A stretch of 64,000 bases of DNA, taken from the NCBI RefSeq assembly GCF_018128225.1, contig NZ_CP072377.1, forward strand, positions 1,984,001-2,048,000. The letters are read 5' to 3'. Source of the DNA: Leptotrichia sp. oral taxon 218 (GTDB lineage Bacteria; Fusobacteriota; Fusobacteriia; Fusobacteriales; Leptotrichiaceae). Of this stretch, positions 8,216 through 16,255 are shown in pieces. The notes below the pieces were generated by a model. The model was not told the origin of the DNA. It made no database searches and saw nothing but the letters and a program-made list of their open reading frames with translations. The position numbers were made by a program, and so were the translations under genes. Each line of letters starts with the position of its first letter. Positions within the stretch are counted from its first letter, which is position 1.

Positions 8216-9631
8216 ACATTTTAATGTTTTTACATTTCCTTTTTTTATTCTTTCAATTTCTTCATTATGCAATTTAACAAAATTTTTAAATTCTTTTTGT
8301 GCTTTTTCTATATTTACTTCTTCTAAATTTTCTTTTACATTCTTTATTAAAAATGCAGAATACAAATCTCTTTGTATTTTATTTCCTAATATTTCTACCC
8401 ATCTTTTTGATAGACTTTTCTTTTCATATTCATTTGTACTATGATTTAGTTGACTAGCTTTTACTTTAAAAGTATCAATTTTTATTATATTTTTTTCAAT
8501 ATATCCTAATTTTCTATTTATTATTTCAATCAATAATGCAGGTGCTCTATTTGATAAAGATTTTCCAAATCTCTTTTTCTTTTTAAATTTTCCAGTTTTT
8601 TCAGATATTTCAGTTTTCTTGCTTCTTCTCTGTAAAGCTTTAAAACTCATATTTTCAACTTTTACTATTGTTCCAATTTCTAGTATACTATTCGCTAAAA
8701 TATTATGAGATTGCTTTCTTTTCTCTGCGATTTTTCTCTGTAAATTTGAAAGTTTTAACTTTGTTTTCACATATGATTTGCTCTTTTTCCATTTTTCTTT
8801 ATTTTCTATATTAATTGTGCCATCTTTGTTATATTTATTAGGATTGTTTGCTCTTCTCTGTCTATCTAGTTTTCTTTGTAGTCTTATTTTTTCTTTTTCA
8901 TTTATTTCTACATTTTCAGCTAAAATCTTTAATTCTGCTTTATTATCACTAACGATTGCTATTGTTGAAGTTCCTATATCAATTCCAATTTCATTTTCTC
9001 CACCAACTTTATGTTTTTTAGGAGGTGTTCCCTCAAAAGTTATTTGAATGTAGTATTTGTTTTTTTCATTTACAACTCTTTTAAGTAACCTACAATATAA
9101 TAATTTATCTAAAAAACAACTTTGTGCATATTTATCATTATTTTTTATTATTACTGGAATCTTTAAGCCTAACCAAGATATGCAACAATCTTCTTTAAAA
9201 AATCTAAGTCCTGTAATATTCCCTTTTTCTCTAACAGAATAGAAATTTCCATAACTTTTAAAATGTACTTTTTTAGCTTTACCATACTTAAATTTTTCAT
9301 AAGTCGCAAAAGCTCTTTCAGCTAATTCTTGTCCCATTTGAGAACCTAGATTCTTTTTAAATTTTTGTGTCATAGGTTTCACATACTTATTTAATTCAAA
9401 TTTAGATATTGAATATTTTCTGTCTAATTCTTTATATCTTTTAGATTGCTCTTTTTTATCTAAATTACTGATTTCTTTATATTCAGGAGAAATTATCATT
9501 TTTCTATGTCTTTTAAGAATTTCACTAAGGCAGGAATTATATATCATTCTAGCTATGTTTATTCTTTTTTCTAAAATATGTTCTTGCCATAGTTCAGTTT
9601 TTAAAGCTAATGTCAATACATAATTTGCCAT
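8204..9631 (-). CDS. tnpB: TnpB, RNA-guided nuclease of IS605 (zinc-ribbon cysteines absent)
   Basis: A 475-residue TnpB with the split RuvC active site intact: D218 in IGIDIG, E326 in VKVENMS and D422 in IQRDLYSAF. The region between the second and third RuvC motifs, where most TnpBs have a CxxC...CxxC zinc ribbon, instead reads KASQLNHSTNEYEKKSLSKRW with no cysteines. It therefore belongs to the ribbon-less TnpB branch. The N-terminal ~200 residues form the Lys-rich WED/REC region. AGGAGG precedes the ATG and tnpA ends nine bases before it, so the two are translated from one message. TnpB cuts DNA at donor sites using an RNA from the element's right end and helps retain the element; it is not needed for transposition itself. 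Confidence 0.93.
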   Translation of the reverse strand: MANYVLTLALKTELWQEHILEKRINIARMIYNSCLSEILKRHRKMIISPEYKEISNLDKKEQSKRYKELDRKYSISKFELNKYVKPMTQKFKKNLGSQMGQELAERAFATYEKFKYGKAKKVHFKSYGNFYSVREKGNITGLRFFKEDCCISWLGLKIPVIIKNNDKYAQSCFLDKLLYCRLLKRVVNEKNKYYIQITFEGTPPKKHKVGGENEIGIDIGTSTIAIVSDNKAELKILAENVEINEKEKIRLQRKLDRQRRANNPNKYNKDGTINIENKEKWKKSKSYVKTKLKLSNLQRKIAEKRKQSHNILANSILEIGTIVKVENMSFKALQRRSKKTEISEKTGKFKKKKRFGKSLSNRAPALLIEIINRKLGYIEKNIIKIDTFKVKASQLNHSTNEYEKKSLSKRWVEILGNKIQRDLYSAFLIKNVKENLEEVNIEKAQKEFKNFVKLHNEEIERIKKGNVKTLKCMGF

Positions 9632-9640
9632 AATTCCTCC

Positions 9641-10042
9641 TTATTTTTCTTTTTGAGTTTGGATATATCTTTTTATTTGTTCTTCAGTATTTTCAGAAAC
9701 AGTTGCAACAAAATAACTAGGATTCCATAAGTGTCCATTCCATAACTTATTTTTTATCTCGGGATGTTTTAAAAAAAGTTTTCTTGCAGAAATTCCCTTG
9801 AATATTTTCAAAATATTAGGTATGAAATGTTGAGGACTACATTCAATTAATATATGAACATGGTCTAAATCTGTTTCCATTTCTACTATTTTTATATTAT
9901 TTTCATTAGAAATTTCAATTAGTAATTTTTTTAAAGTTTTTTCAATATCATCAATTAATACTTTTCTTCTATATTTTACACACCACACTATATGATATTG
10001 AATTGAATACATATATCCTCTTCCAAAATTAATATTTGCCAT
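9641..10042 (-). CDS. tnpA: TnpA, Y1 HUH transposase of IS200/IS605
   Basis: A 133-residue Y1 transposase of normal length. The HUH metal-binding motif is H61-V-H63 in LDHVHILIE and the nucleophilic tyrosine is Y126 in QIKRYIQTQ, eight residues from the C-terminus. The WNPSYFVATVSE segment before it is also characteristic. It catalyses excision and insertion of single-stranded DNA at hairpins flanking the element. It is read from a strong promoter in the left end and is followed after nine bases by tnpB. GGTGAT lies five bases before the ATG. No truncation is seen, so the element is potentially autonomous. Confidence 0.95.
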   Translation of the reverse strand: MANINFGRGYMYSIQYHIVWCVKYRRKVLIDDIEKTLKKLLIEISNENNIKIVEMETDLDHVHILIECSPQHFIPNILKIFKGISARKLFLKHPEIKNKLWNGHLWNPSYFVATVSENTEEQIKRYIQTQKEK

Positions 10043-10059
10043 ATTTTATCACCACTTTT

Positions 10060-10088
10060 ATTATACCATATGTATTTAACTATTTCAA
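10060..10088 (-). promoter_or_regulatory. Promoter of tnpA-tnpB
   Basis: On the minus strand TTGAAA (10083-10088) and TATAAT (10060-10065) are separated by 17 bases, 18 bases before the tnpA ATG. The -35 box overlaps the stop codon of the upstream ORF. Confidence 0.75.
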
Positions 10089-10786
10089 ATTTTTTCGTCT
10101 CCAAAAAATATTCCATTCATCTCATTCCTTGCGTCGGGAGTGTTCTGGCATAATTCATAAATCTCAAACATTTTTTCAAAAAAAGGATCTAAAGATTTTT
10201 GATTATATGAACTACTCGAATAATTGCCGCTTGAACTACTCGATGAAGAACCCTTTAAAATTACATTTATCAAAAAAGCTACTAAAAAAGTTATCAACAC
10301 TTGCAAGACTTCTCTAAAAATCTCTTTTCTTCTATCAATATTTTTTTCATCCATTTTCGGCAATTTCTCTCTATTCCCAGAACTTTGATAATCACTCAAA
10401 ATCCCCTTTTCAGAATCCGCCAAGCTATCTAAAACCCATCGCTCTTCTGCAAAAAGCTCATCTTGTCTGTAATAATTACTTTTAGATTTTTCCAAATTTT
10501 TCTTATACAAAATATCCGTTTGAAAATCCATATTTTCAAAAAGCTTTTCTCTTTTCGCAGTTATAAAATTTTTCTCAACCAAAGAAAATATCCCAATATG
10601 AAAATTTTTCTCCGTACCAGAATTATTCAAAATTCCAACTCCCATTGCAGAAATATTTTTCGGAACTTTCAATTTTGGTAGCACATCTTTTTTAAAAAAA
10701 TTTTTACCCCAAAATTTTACTGTCCAAAAACAGTAAATCAATAAAATTGTAATCGCAATTATATAAATAATTGTTATTTCTCTCAT
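10085..10786 (-). CDS. Hypothetical membrane protein with a serine-rich stretch
   Basis: A 233-residue protein. The ATG at 10786 is chosen because GGAGG lies seven bases upstream. One hydrophobic segment at about residues 5-22 anchors the N-terminus. A soluble stretch follows (VPKNISAMGVGIL ... IGIFSLVEKNFITAK), reminiscent of the cytoplasmic middle domain of DUF2207 proteins; then a second hydrophobic segment (VLQVLITFLVAFLINVIL) and a run of serines (KGSSSSSSSGNYSSSSY), also a feature of that family. The last residues may be encoded by the left end of the IS605 element, whose promoter overlaps the stop. It could be the 5' half of the gene whose 3' half lies at 7312, or a separate paralogue. 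Function unknown. Confidence 0.6.
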   Translation of the reverse strand: MREITIIYIIAITILLIYCFWTVKFWGKNFFKKDVLPKLKVPKNISAMGVGILNNSGTEKNFHIGIFSLVEKNFITAKREKLFENMDFQTDILYKKNLEKSKSNYYRQDELFAEERWVLDSLADSEKGILSDYQSSGNREKLPKMDEKNIDRRKEIFREVLQVLITFLVAFLINVILKGSSSSSSSGNYSSSSYNQKSLDPFFEKMFEIYELCQNTPDARNEMNGIFFGDEKI

Positions 10787-11015
10787 AAAATCCTCCACTA
10801 ACAACTATAAAAAATTAACAAATAATATTTATTGTATCATATTTTATTCTAAATCCTATTTGAATAACGAATACATCATAAATCTTTTTAACAGATTAAA
10901 TTTGATATTTACTTTCAAATAATTAAAATAAATATTCGCTTTTTAAACGGGAAATCGTATTAATCACTATATTTAAAAATATTTAATTTTTTGAAAATAA
11001 ATTTATTCAATAAAT

Positions 11016-11047
11016 AAAAAGAACTACTCAAGATTTCAAGTAATTCC
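11016..11047 (-). terminator. Terminator downstream of the DUF937 gene
   Basis: On the minus strand GGAATTACTT pairs, with G-T wobbles, with the AGTAGTTC arm and is followed by TTTTTATTT. It is the only clear element in the gap 10787-11132, which otherwise is A+T-rich with no gene or repeat that I can support. Confidence 0.5.
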
Positions 11048-11132
11048 TTTTATTTACTAAACTATATTTTATTTATTTTATAGTGAAAATTTTTATAACT
11101 TGCTAAAACTAATTATTTTTAAATTTTTATTT

Positions 11133-11708
11133 TTATTTTCCACCAAATAATTTACCAATCATTCCAGTCAAATCATCCATTACATTTCCATCTTTATTCG
11201 CATCTAATAAATTTGTAATCATACTCATAATTCCACCTTCTCCAGCAAAATTCGCTGCAAGATTTGAAGTTAGATTACTAATTCCCTGTGCGTCTAAATT
11301 ATTTTCTTTTTTCTGTTGTCCTAACGCTCCCAAAACTAATGGTGCTAAAGTTTCTAACATCTTCAAACTTCCTTGAGTATCCAAACCGCTCGACTGAGAA
11401 ACTGCATTTGCCACATTTTGTGTATTTCCACCAAATAAATGGCTCAAAATTCCTGCTCCATCTTTTAAATCTGGATTTTGCAAATAACTTCCAAGATTAT
11501 TTAATACTGAGCCATCGTGCTGTTCCAACGCTTTATTCAATCCTTGTGCTTTTTCGCTATTATTTGCGTTTTTATTAACTGCTGCCAAAATTGCTGATAG
11601 AGCCGCTGCTACTCCATTTCTCGCTTCTGTGCTGCTTCCTCCAACTTGCTCGGCTAATTTTCCTAAATCTTGTCCTTGTAAAAGTCCTAATAATGCTTCT
11701 AAATTCAT
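11133..11708 (-). CDS. DUF937 domain protein
   Basis: A 191-residue Ala/Gly/Asn-rich protein matching the DUF937 (YidB-like) pattern: an N-terminal LLGLLQGQDLGKLAEQVG helix pair, a middle VAAALSAILAAV segment, a GILSHLFGG motif, then QGSLKMLETLAPLVLGALG and a C-terminal Asp-rich loop LLDANKDGNVMDDLTGMIGKLFGG. That last part looks like a calcium-loop (dockerin/EF-hand-like) sequence. DUF937 proteins have no settled function. No signal peptide is visible. GGAGG lies before the ATG, and the lipoprotein gene upstream ends 24 bases away, so the two form an operon. Confidence 0.85.
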   Translation of the reverse strand: MNLEALLGLLQGQDLGKLAEQVGGSSTEARNGVAAALSAILAAVNKNANNSEKAQGLNKALEQHDGSVLNNLGSYLQNPDLKDGAGILSHLFGGNTQNVANAVSQSSGLDTQGSLKMLETLAPLVLGALGQQKKENNLDAQGISNLTSNLAANFAGEGGIMSMITNLLDANKDGNVMDDLTGMIGKLFGGK

Positions 11709-11732
11709 TTTACCTCCTAGTTAATATTAATT

Positions 11733-12380
11733 TTACCTTCTTCCACTTTTTTCTGCAATAATTCTTGAATTTTCGTCAATGGTAATATTCTGAAAACTTT
11801 CTTGTGCGTTTTGTGTATCAGCTTCTTTTGCATAAAATATAAATTCTCCCGTTGCACTGTTTATTTGTAATCCGTAAGTTATCCCATTTGTATATGTAAG
11901 TGAACTGGAAAATTCGTTATCTTTTAATTTTGATAAAATTTCTGCGTAAATCGCTCTTGCTTCAGAATCTTTTAGTTTGCTATCAGATACTTGAATTAAA
12001 TTTGCCACTAAATTTTCAATTACTCCTAAGTTTGCACTATCCACTTTATTTACTTTCAAAAATATTCCTGTCACATTTATTCCGCTGTAATCTAACGCAT
12101 AAATTGAATTTTCTTTGGAATTTATTTTAGCGTAATAATAATTTCTATTTTCAAAAATTAATTTTTCAAATTTATTAATTCCGATTCTATTTTTTTCCGA
12201 TTTCTCAGAAAATATTTTAAGTACTGTTTCAATCGAATTATTTGAAAAAATATTTTCTCTTTTGATAATATTTTCTATATTTTCTTTTTCTTTACTTTTT
12301 TTATCTTCGTCTTTCCCGCCTTTTGCACAACCAATTAAAAACATACCCGATAAAATAATAACTTCAAAAATTTTTTTCAT
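11733..12380 (-). CDS. Lipoprotein of unknown function
   Basis: A 215-residue protein with a lipoprotein signal: two lysines, a hydrophobic stretch and the lipobox LIGC with the lipidated Cys at position 18, followed by a Lys/Glu-rich spacer. The ATG at 12380 is preferred to the TTG two codons earlier because GGAG lies at better spacing. The mature part has no domain I recognise; it is mixed alpha/beta with a long Glu/Asn-rich second half. It is the first gene of a two-gene unit with the DUF937 protein. A role in the envelope is inferred only from the lipobox. Confidence 0.78.
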   Translation of the reverse strand: MKKIFEVIILSGMFLIGCAKGGKDEDKKSKEKENIENIIKRENIFSNNSIETVLKIFSEKSEKNRIGINKFEKLIFENRNYYYAKINSKENSIYALDYSGINVTGIFLKVNKVDSANLGVIENLVANLIQVSDSKLKDSEARAIYAEILSKLKDNEFSSSLTYTNGITYGLQINSATGEFIFYAKEADTQNAQESFQNITIDENSRIIAEKSGRR

Positions 12381-12598
12381 TTCCAAAACTCCAAAATCTT
12401 GATTAAATCAAATTTTTTAAAAATAAAATTTAATCAATTAAATTATTTTAAATTATTTAAAAAAACTATTTTTATACATTATACAACAAAAAAAATTTTT
12501 TTTCTATACTTTTTTTGACTATAAAGTATTATTTTTTTTATAATTTTTTTATTATAAAAATTATTTAAATAAATTTTTAAATATAAAAAGAATCTATA

Positions 12599-12627
12599 TT
12601 GACTATAAAAATAACAAGTGTTATAAT
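12599..12627 (+). promoter_or_regulatory. Promoter of the PhnD-like lipoprotein gene
   Basis: TTGACT at 12599-12604 and TATAAT at 12622-12627 with 17 bases between, 37 bases before the start codon. The rest of the divergent gap 12381-12598 is very A+T-rich with nothing else recognisable. Confidence 0.75.
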
Positions 12628-12663
12628 AAGATAATTTAAATATTTGACACTTAGGAGGTTTTT

Positions 12664-13671
12664 ATGAAAAAAAACATTTTAAAATTTTTGACCTTACTTG
12701 TGGCAATATTTTTTATGGTAAGTTGTTCCAAAAAGAACGACACGATAAAAATTGTCTTTTTGCCAAATGAAGCGAATGAATCGTTAAAAAAATCACGAGA
12801 CGAATTTGCCAAAATCATTCAACAAGCTACAGGAAAAAAAGTAGAAATTATAACAACAACTGACTATAACATCACAGTTGAAAACATCGTATCTGGACAA
12901 GCGCAAATCACTTATCTTGGTGCAGAAGCCTATTTAAAAGCAAGAGAGCGTTCAAAAGATATTGAAGCCGTGCTTACAAATGCTGGAGAAAGCGGAACTT
13001 TAAAAGATTCCCTATATTACAGTTTTATCGCTGTTCGTAGTGAAGATGCCGCTAAATATAAAACCGGAAATAACTTTGACTTAAAAAAACTTAAAGGAAA
13101 AACAATCGGATTTGTTACAAATAGCTCAACTTCTGGATTTAAAATTCCTGGAAAAGTTATTGCCGACGAATTTGGAATAAAAAATACTGATGAATTGATT
13201 GAACCAAATAAAGTGTTCTCAAAAGTTGTCTTTGGAGCATCTCACCCTGGAACACAAGCACTATTATTTAAAGGAGATGTTGATGTAGCAACATTTGCTA
13301 TTCCAAAATCATTTACAACTTATGAGTTGACTTCTGGAACTGACTTTAGAACTGGAGCAACTTACAGAGTTAAAAAAGGAGCTGTTGCACCATTTGGACA
13401 ATACGCTGGAAAAAGTTTCACTGTAATTCGTTCAATCCCTGTCTACAACGGACCTATTGTATTTAACACAAAAACTTTATCAAAAGAAGATCAGGAAAAA
13501 ATCAAAAAGGCTTTGATGTCTAAAGAAGTTACAGACAATCCGTATATTTTTAGTCCAAAAGAAAAAACAAAAGATTCAAAAATTAAAGGATTATTTTTAA
13601 GAGAAAATCCAAATATTGGATTTATTGAAACAAATACCGCATGGTATGAAAGTATGAAAGGTATCAAATAA
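12664..13671 (+). CDS. PhnD-family substrate-binding lipoprotein
   Basis: A 335-residue extracytoplasmic binding protein of the phosphate/phosphite/phosphonate ABC transporter family. The lipobox MVSC places the lipidated Cys at residue 21. The family hallmarks follow: IVFLPNEANESL near the N-terminus, QITYLGAEAYLKA, LKGKTIGFVTNSSTSGFKIP (the SxTSG anion-binding loop) and ATFAIPKSF. AGGAGG precedes the ATG. No ATP-binding or permease gene is adjacent; the next gene, two bases away, encodes the ribosome-rescue factor RqcP. The partner transporter must be elsewhere, or this is an orphan binding protein. The ligand cannot be stated; phosphonate is only the family name. Confidence 0.85.
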   Translation: MKKNILKFLTLLVAIFFMVSCSKKNDTIKIVFLPNEANESLKKSRDEFAKIIQQATGKKVEIITTTDYNITVENIVSGQAQITYLGAEAYLKARERSKDIEAVLTNAGESGTLKDSLYYSFIAVRSEDAAKYKTGNNFDLKKLKGKTIGFVTNSSTSGFKIPGKVIADEFGIKNTDELIEPNKVFSKVVFGASHPGTQALLFKGDVDVATFAIPKSFTTYELTSGTDFRTGATYRVKKGAVAPFGQYAGKSFTVIRSIPVYNGPIVFNTKTLSKEDQEKIKKALMSKEVTDNPYIFSPKEKTKDSKIKGLFLRENPNIGFIETNTAWYESMKGIK

Positions 13672-13672
13672 A

Positions 13673-13915
13673 ATGAGATTAGACAAATTTTTAAAAGTTA
13701 CAAGAATTATAAAAAGAAGAACCGTTGCAAAAGAACTAGCTGACAATGGCAATATCACTGTAAATGGAGAACAAAAAAAATCTTCTTATGAAGTGAAAAA
13801 AAATGACATTTTTGAAATAAAATATTTTAGCAAAAATATAAAAGTAAAAGTTTTAGATTTGCCACCTGAAAGCCTAAAAAAGGAACTTATAGAAAACTAT
13901 ATACAAATTATTTAG
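13673..13915 (+). CDS. rqcP: RqcP-like S4 RNA-binding protein
   Basis: An 80-residue protein almost entirely made of an S4 RNA-binding domain: MRLDKFLKVTRIIKRRTVAKELADNG, then ITVNGEQKKSSYEVKKND. Its length and the opening MRLDKFLK...IKRRT match RqcP (YabO). RqcP stabilises peptidyl-tRNA on stalled 60S-like 50S subunits during RqcH-driven alanine tailing. The ATG begins one base after the stop of the PhnD-like gene, so it is probably translated by coupling from that message. An IS256 element begins about 28 bases after its stop and may have removed the native terminator. Confidence 0.88.
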   Translation: MRLDKFLKVTRIIKRRTVAKELADNGNITVNGEQKKSSYEVKKNDIFEIKYFSKNIKVKVLDLPPESLKKELIENYIQII

Positions 13916-13942
13916 CAATTAATCTTTTTTTTGTAAACTATA

Positions 13943-15307
13943 GAGAGTGTCCAGAATTTTGTGTAAACTCAAAATATAATATATGGTACAGGATGGTATT
14001 TTTATCATCCTGTTTTTAAATCCTTCCTTCAAAATAAATACTTAACTGAGAGTATATTTCTCCCCAGCCTGGTATTCTTCCAGTCCATTTCTTTGTTGCT
14101 TCCTTTAAGCTTAGATATACTGATTTCATTAATGCTTCATCTGTCGGATAAAGTGATTTTGTCTTTGTATACTTTCTCAATTGTCTGTTTAAACTTTCTA
14201 TCGGGTTTGTCGTATATATCAGCTTTCTTATCTTTGTATCATATTTAAAGTATGTTGTCAACTCATTCCAGTTACTTCTCCAAGAATTAATTACCGCCAT
14301 ATACTTTTTGCCCCATTTTTCTTCTAATTCATCCAGTTTAAACTCTGCCTGTTCCAATGTTGGTGCATTGTACATTTCTTTTAAGTCTGATGTAAATTCC
14401 CTTACATCTTTGTAAGATATGTATCTTATGCTGTTTCTAATTTGATGAACCACACATTTTTGAATTTCTGTCTTTGGAAACACTGAAGATATTGCTTCGC
14501 TGAACCCTTTTAAATTATCAACAGACATAATTAGTATATCCTGAACTCCTCTGTTTTTCAATTCATTTAAAACATTTAGCCAGTACTTGCTTGATTCATT
14601 TTCTCCTATCCAAAATCCTAAAACCTCCTTTCTTCCTTCCTTATCTATTCCTATAGCTAAATATACCGCCTTTTTAACAACAACTCCATCTTTTCTTACA
14701 CTGTAATGGATAGCGTCCATAAAAACTTATTGGATATACATCCTCAAGCTGTCTGGACTGCCATTCTCTAATTTCAGGTATAATTTTATCTGTAATTTTA
14801 CTGATCATAGATGGCGAAACATCAATTCCATAAAGATTATTAAGATGGTCCTCGATATCTCTGTTGCTCATTCCTTTAGCATAAAGAGAAAGAATCTGCC
14901 CTTCAATGCCAGTAATTTCTCTTTGATATTTAGGGATGATTTGAGGTTCAAACTCAGCATTTCTATCTCTAGGAATATCTAAGTCAATATTGCCGTATTC
15001 ACTTCTAACAGTTTTCTTGGAATGTCCATTTCTAGCATTAGAAGTAGTCTTATCTTTCATAGAATGTTTAGCATACCCCAGTTCATGCTCAATTTCAGCT
15101 TCAAGCATATTTTGAATAGTACCCGAAAGCAAATCCTTAAGCATATCCTTAATATCATTAGTATCTTTAATATTGTAATCCTCAATAAGTGTTTTAAAAA
15201 TTTCGCTGTCAATTTTCTTTTTAGCCATAACAAAAACCTCCAAATATTATATAGTTATTTTACCATATATTATTTAGAGGTTTACACAAAAATTTTTACA
15301 CACCCTT
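13943..15307 (-). mobile_element. IS256-family insertion sequence
   Basis: The element carries a mutator-type transposase between imperfect inverted ends: GAGAGTGTCCAGA then ATTTTGTGTAAAC at 13943-13969, and on the other strand AAGGGTGTGTAAAA then ATTTTTGTGTAAAC at 15307-15280. The internal TGTGTAAA block matches the general layout of IS256-type ends. I see no clear 8-9 bp target duplication. Confidence 0.8.
14016..15228 (-). pseudogene. IS256-family (mutator) transposase, frameshifted
   Basis: The reading starts at ATG 15228 (GGAGG eight bases upstream) with the usual N-terminal part (LSGTIQNMLEAEIEHELGY, GIEGQILSLYAKGMSNRDI). It runs to VYPISF and then leaves frame in a run of five T (five A at 14721-14725 on the plus strand). 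With four T the protein would continue as FMDAIHYSVRKDGVVVKKAVY, which is encoded in the next frame down to 14016. The catalytic DDE residues all lie in the second part (DAIHYS, VDNLKGF, NPIESLNRQ), so neither fragment is active alone. Combined length is about 403 residues, normal for IS256. The break could be a real mutation or a sequencing error. Confidence 0.9.
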
Positions 15308-15361
15308 AAATGATTAAAACTTATTAATAAAATATGATTAAAAAATCTTATTTTGGGGGAA

Positions 15362-15457
15362 TTAGAGAGTGTAAATTTTTTTTTATGTAAATACAGCAAA
15401 GAATTCCTACATTACTGAATTTGTATATATTTATAAAAAAATCTAGACACTCTCTAA
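15362..15457. mobile_element. 96-bp MITE-like element related to IS256 ends
   Basis: TTAGAGAGTGT at 15362-15372 and its perfect complement ACACTCTCTAA at 15447-15457 bound a non-coding 96-bp segment. The ends extend imperfectly (T-rich run then TAAA) and resemble the GAGAGTGTCCAGA end of the IS256 element at 13943. It is therefore probably a non-autonomous derivative mobilised by the same transposase type. Confidence 0.6.
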
Positions 15458-15490
15458 ATAATTTTTCTTTTTTCTATTAATTTTTACAGA

Positions 15491-16126
15491 CTATTTTATC
15501 TTTTTTATTGGATACCGAATGACCGTTTTAATTTTACTTATGTCAACTTTTCTGGGATCGCTCAAATATATTTCATGATGAGGTGTTTTTTCTGTTATAT
15601 TAAAAGTGTAACCTTTTTTTCTGGCATATTCCTCCATTGATAAAATAGTTTTAGGCTCATCATCATAGGAACCTATGTGCACACATTGTACGCAAATTCC
15701 TTCTTTATAAGTAAAAAACTCAACTTTGGAAAAATCTTTTTTCTTTTTGTCAGTTGATACTTTTATAGCCCATTCAAAATCTTCTTTTTTAATAAAATCA
15801 GGCAATCTTATTAAGGAAATCCAACTTAACTTTTCTTTTTCCAATTTACTATTTTCCTGTTCTTTTTCCGAACACCATAATCCTTCAAGCGGTGGAACAA
15901 CATAATTAAAAAATCCTTCGATTTTATAATCACTTTTATAACTCATTTTTAATGTGTAAGCGATAGCATATATTAATTCAAGTGCTTTCTTGTATTCTCC
16001 ATTTTCTTCATTTGGATTGCCTTTTCCTCTGATGGAAAGAAAATTCATTTCAGGAATTTCTACTATAACAGGTTTTTTCCCAGAATTGTAAAATTGTTTT
16101 TCTTCTTTTTTAAAATCAAATGTCAT
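15491..16126 (-). CDS. GyrI-like small-molecule-binding domain protein
   Basis: A 211-residue cytoplasmic protein of the GyrI-like family (SbmC/GyrI fold, COG4832 type). It starts KKEEKQFYNSGKKPVIVEIPEMNFLSIRGKGNP, the usual opening strand of this family. It continues with LIYAIAYTLKM and PLEGLWC and ends with HEIYLSDPRKVDISKIKTVIRYPIK, the conserved HEIYLSDPR motif. These stand-alone domains bind hydrophobic cations or other small molecules, and some hydrolyse cyclopropanyl compounds. It lies in a same-strand group with a second effector-binding protein, a membrane protein and a WYL regulator, suggesting a shared ligand response, which is inference. Confidence 0.88.
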   Translation of the reverse strand: MTFDFKKEEKQFYNSGKKPVIVEIPEMNFLSIRGKGNPNEENGEYKKALELIYAIAYTLKMSYKSDYKIEGFFNYVVPPLEGLWCSEKEQENSKLEKEKLSWISLIRLPDFIKKEDFEWAIKVSTDKKKKDFSKVEFFTYKEGICVQCVHIGSYDDEPKTILSMEEYARKKGYTFNITEKTPHHEIYLSDPRKVDISKIKTVIRYPIKKIK

Positions 16127-16255
16127 AATTAATCATTTTCCTTTGTTCTAAATTTTTTTTATTACTTAAATAAACGCTTATGAATATTATTAATGTAATA
16201 TCCATAATTTTAAATTTTTTCAAAATTATTCGTTTTTGAAATAAGATCCCAAGAA

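Larger units (their letters stand above)
8030..10088 (-). mobile_element. IS200/IS605-family element with tnpA and tnpB
   Basis: The element contains adjacent tnpA (9641-10042) and tnpB (8204-9631) reading in the same direction. Its right end shows a subterminal hairpin at 8043-8072, as needed for single-strand excision by Y1 transposases. Such elements have no terminal inverted repeats, so both boundaries are estimates: the right end lies just past the hairpin near 8030-8042 and the left end upstream of tnpA. The left end may reach into the 3' end of the neighbouring ORF, because an imperfect hairpin (CACTCC/GGAATG) lies at about 10125-10145. Confidence 0.8.
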
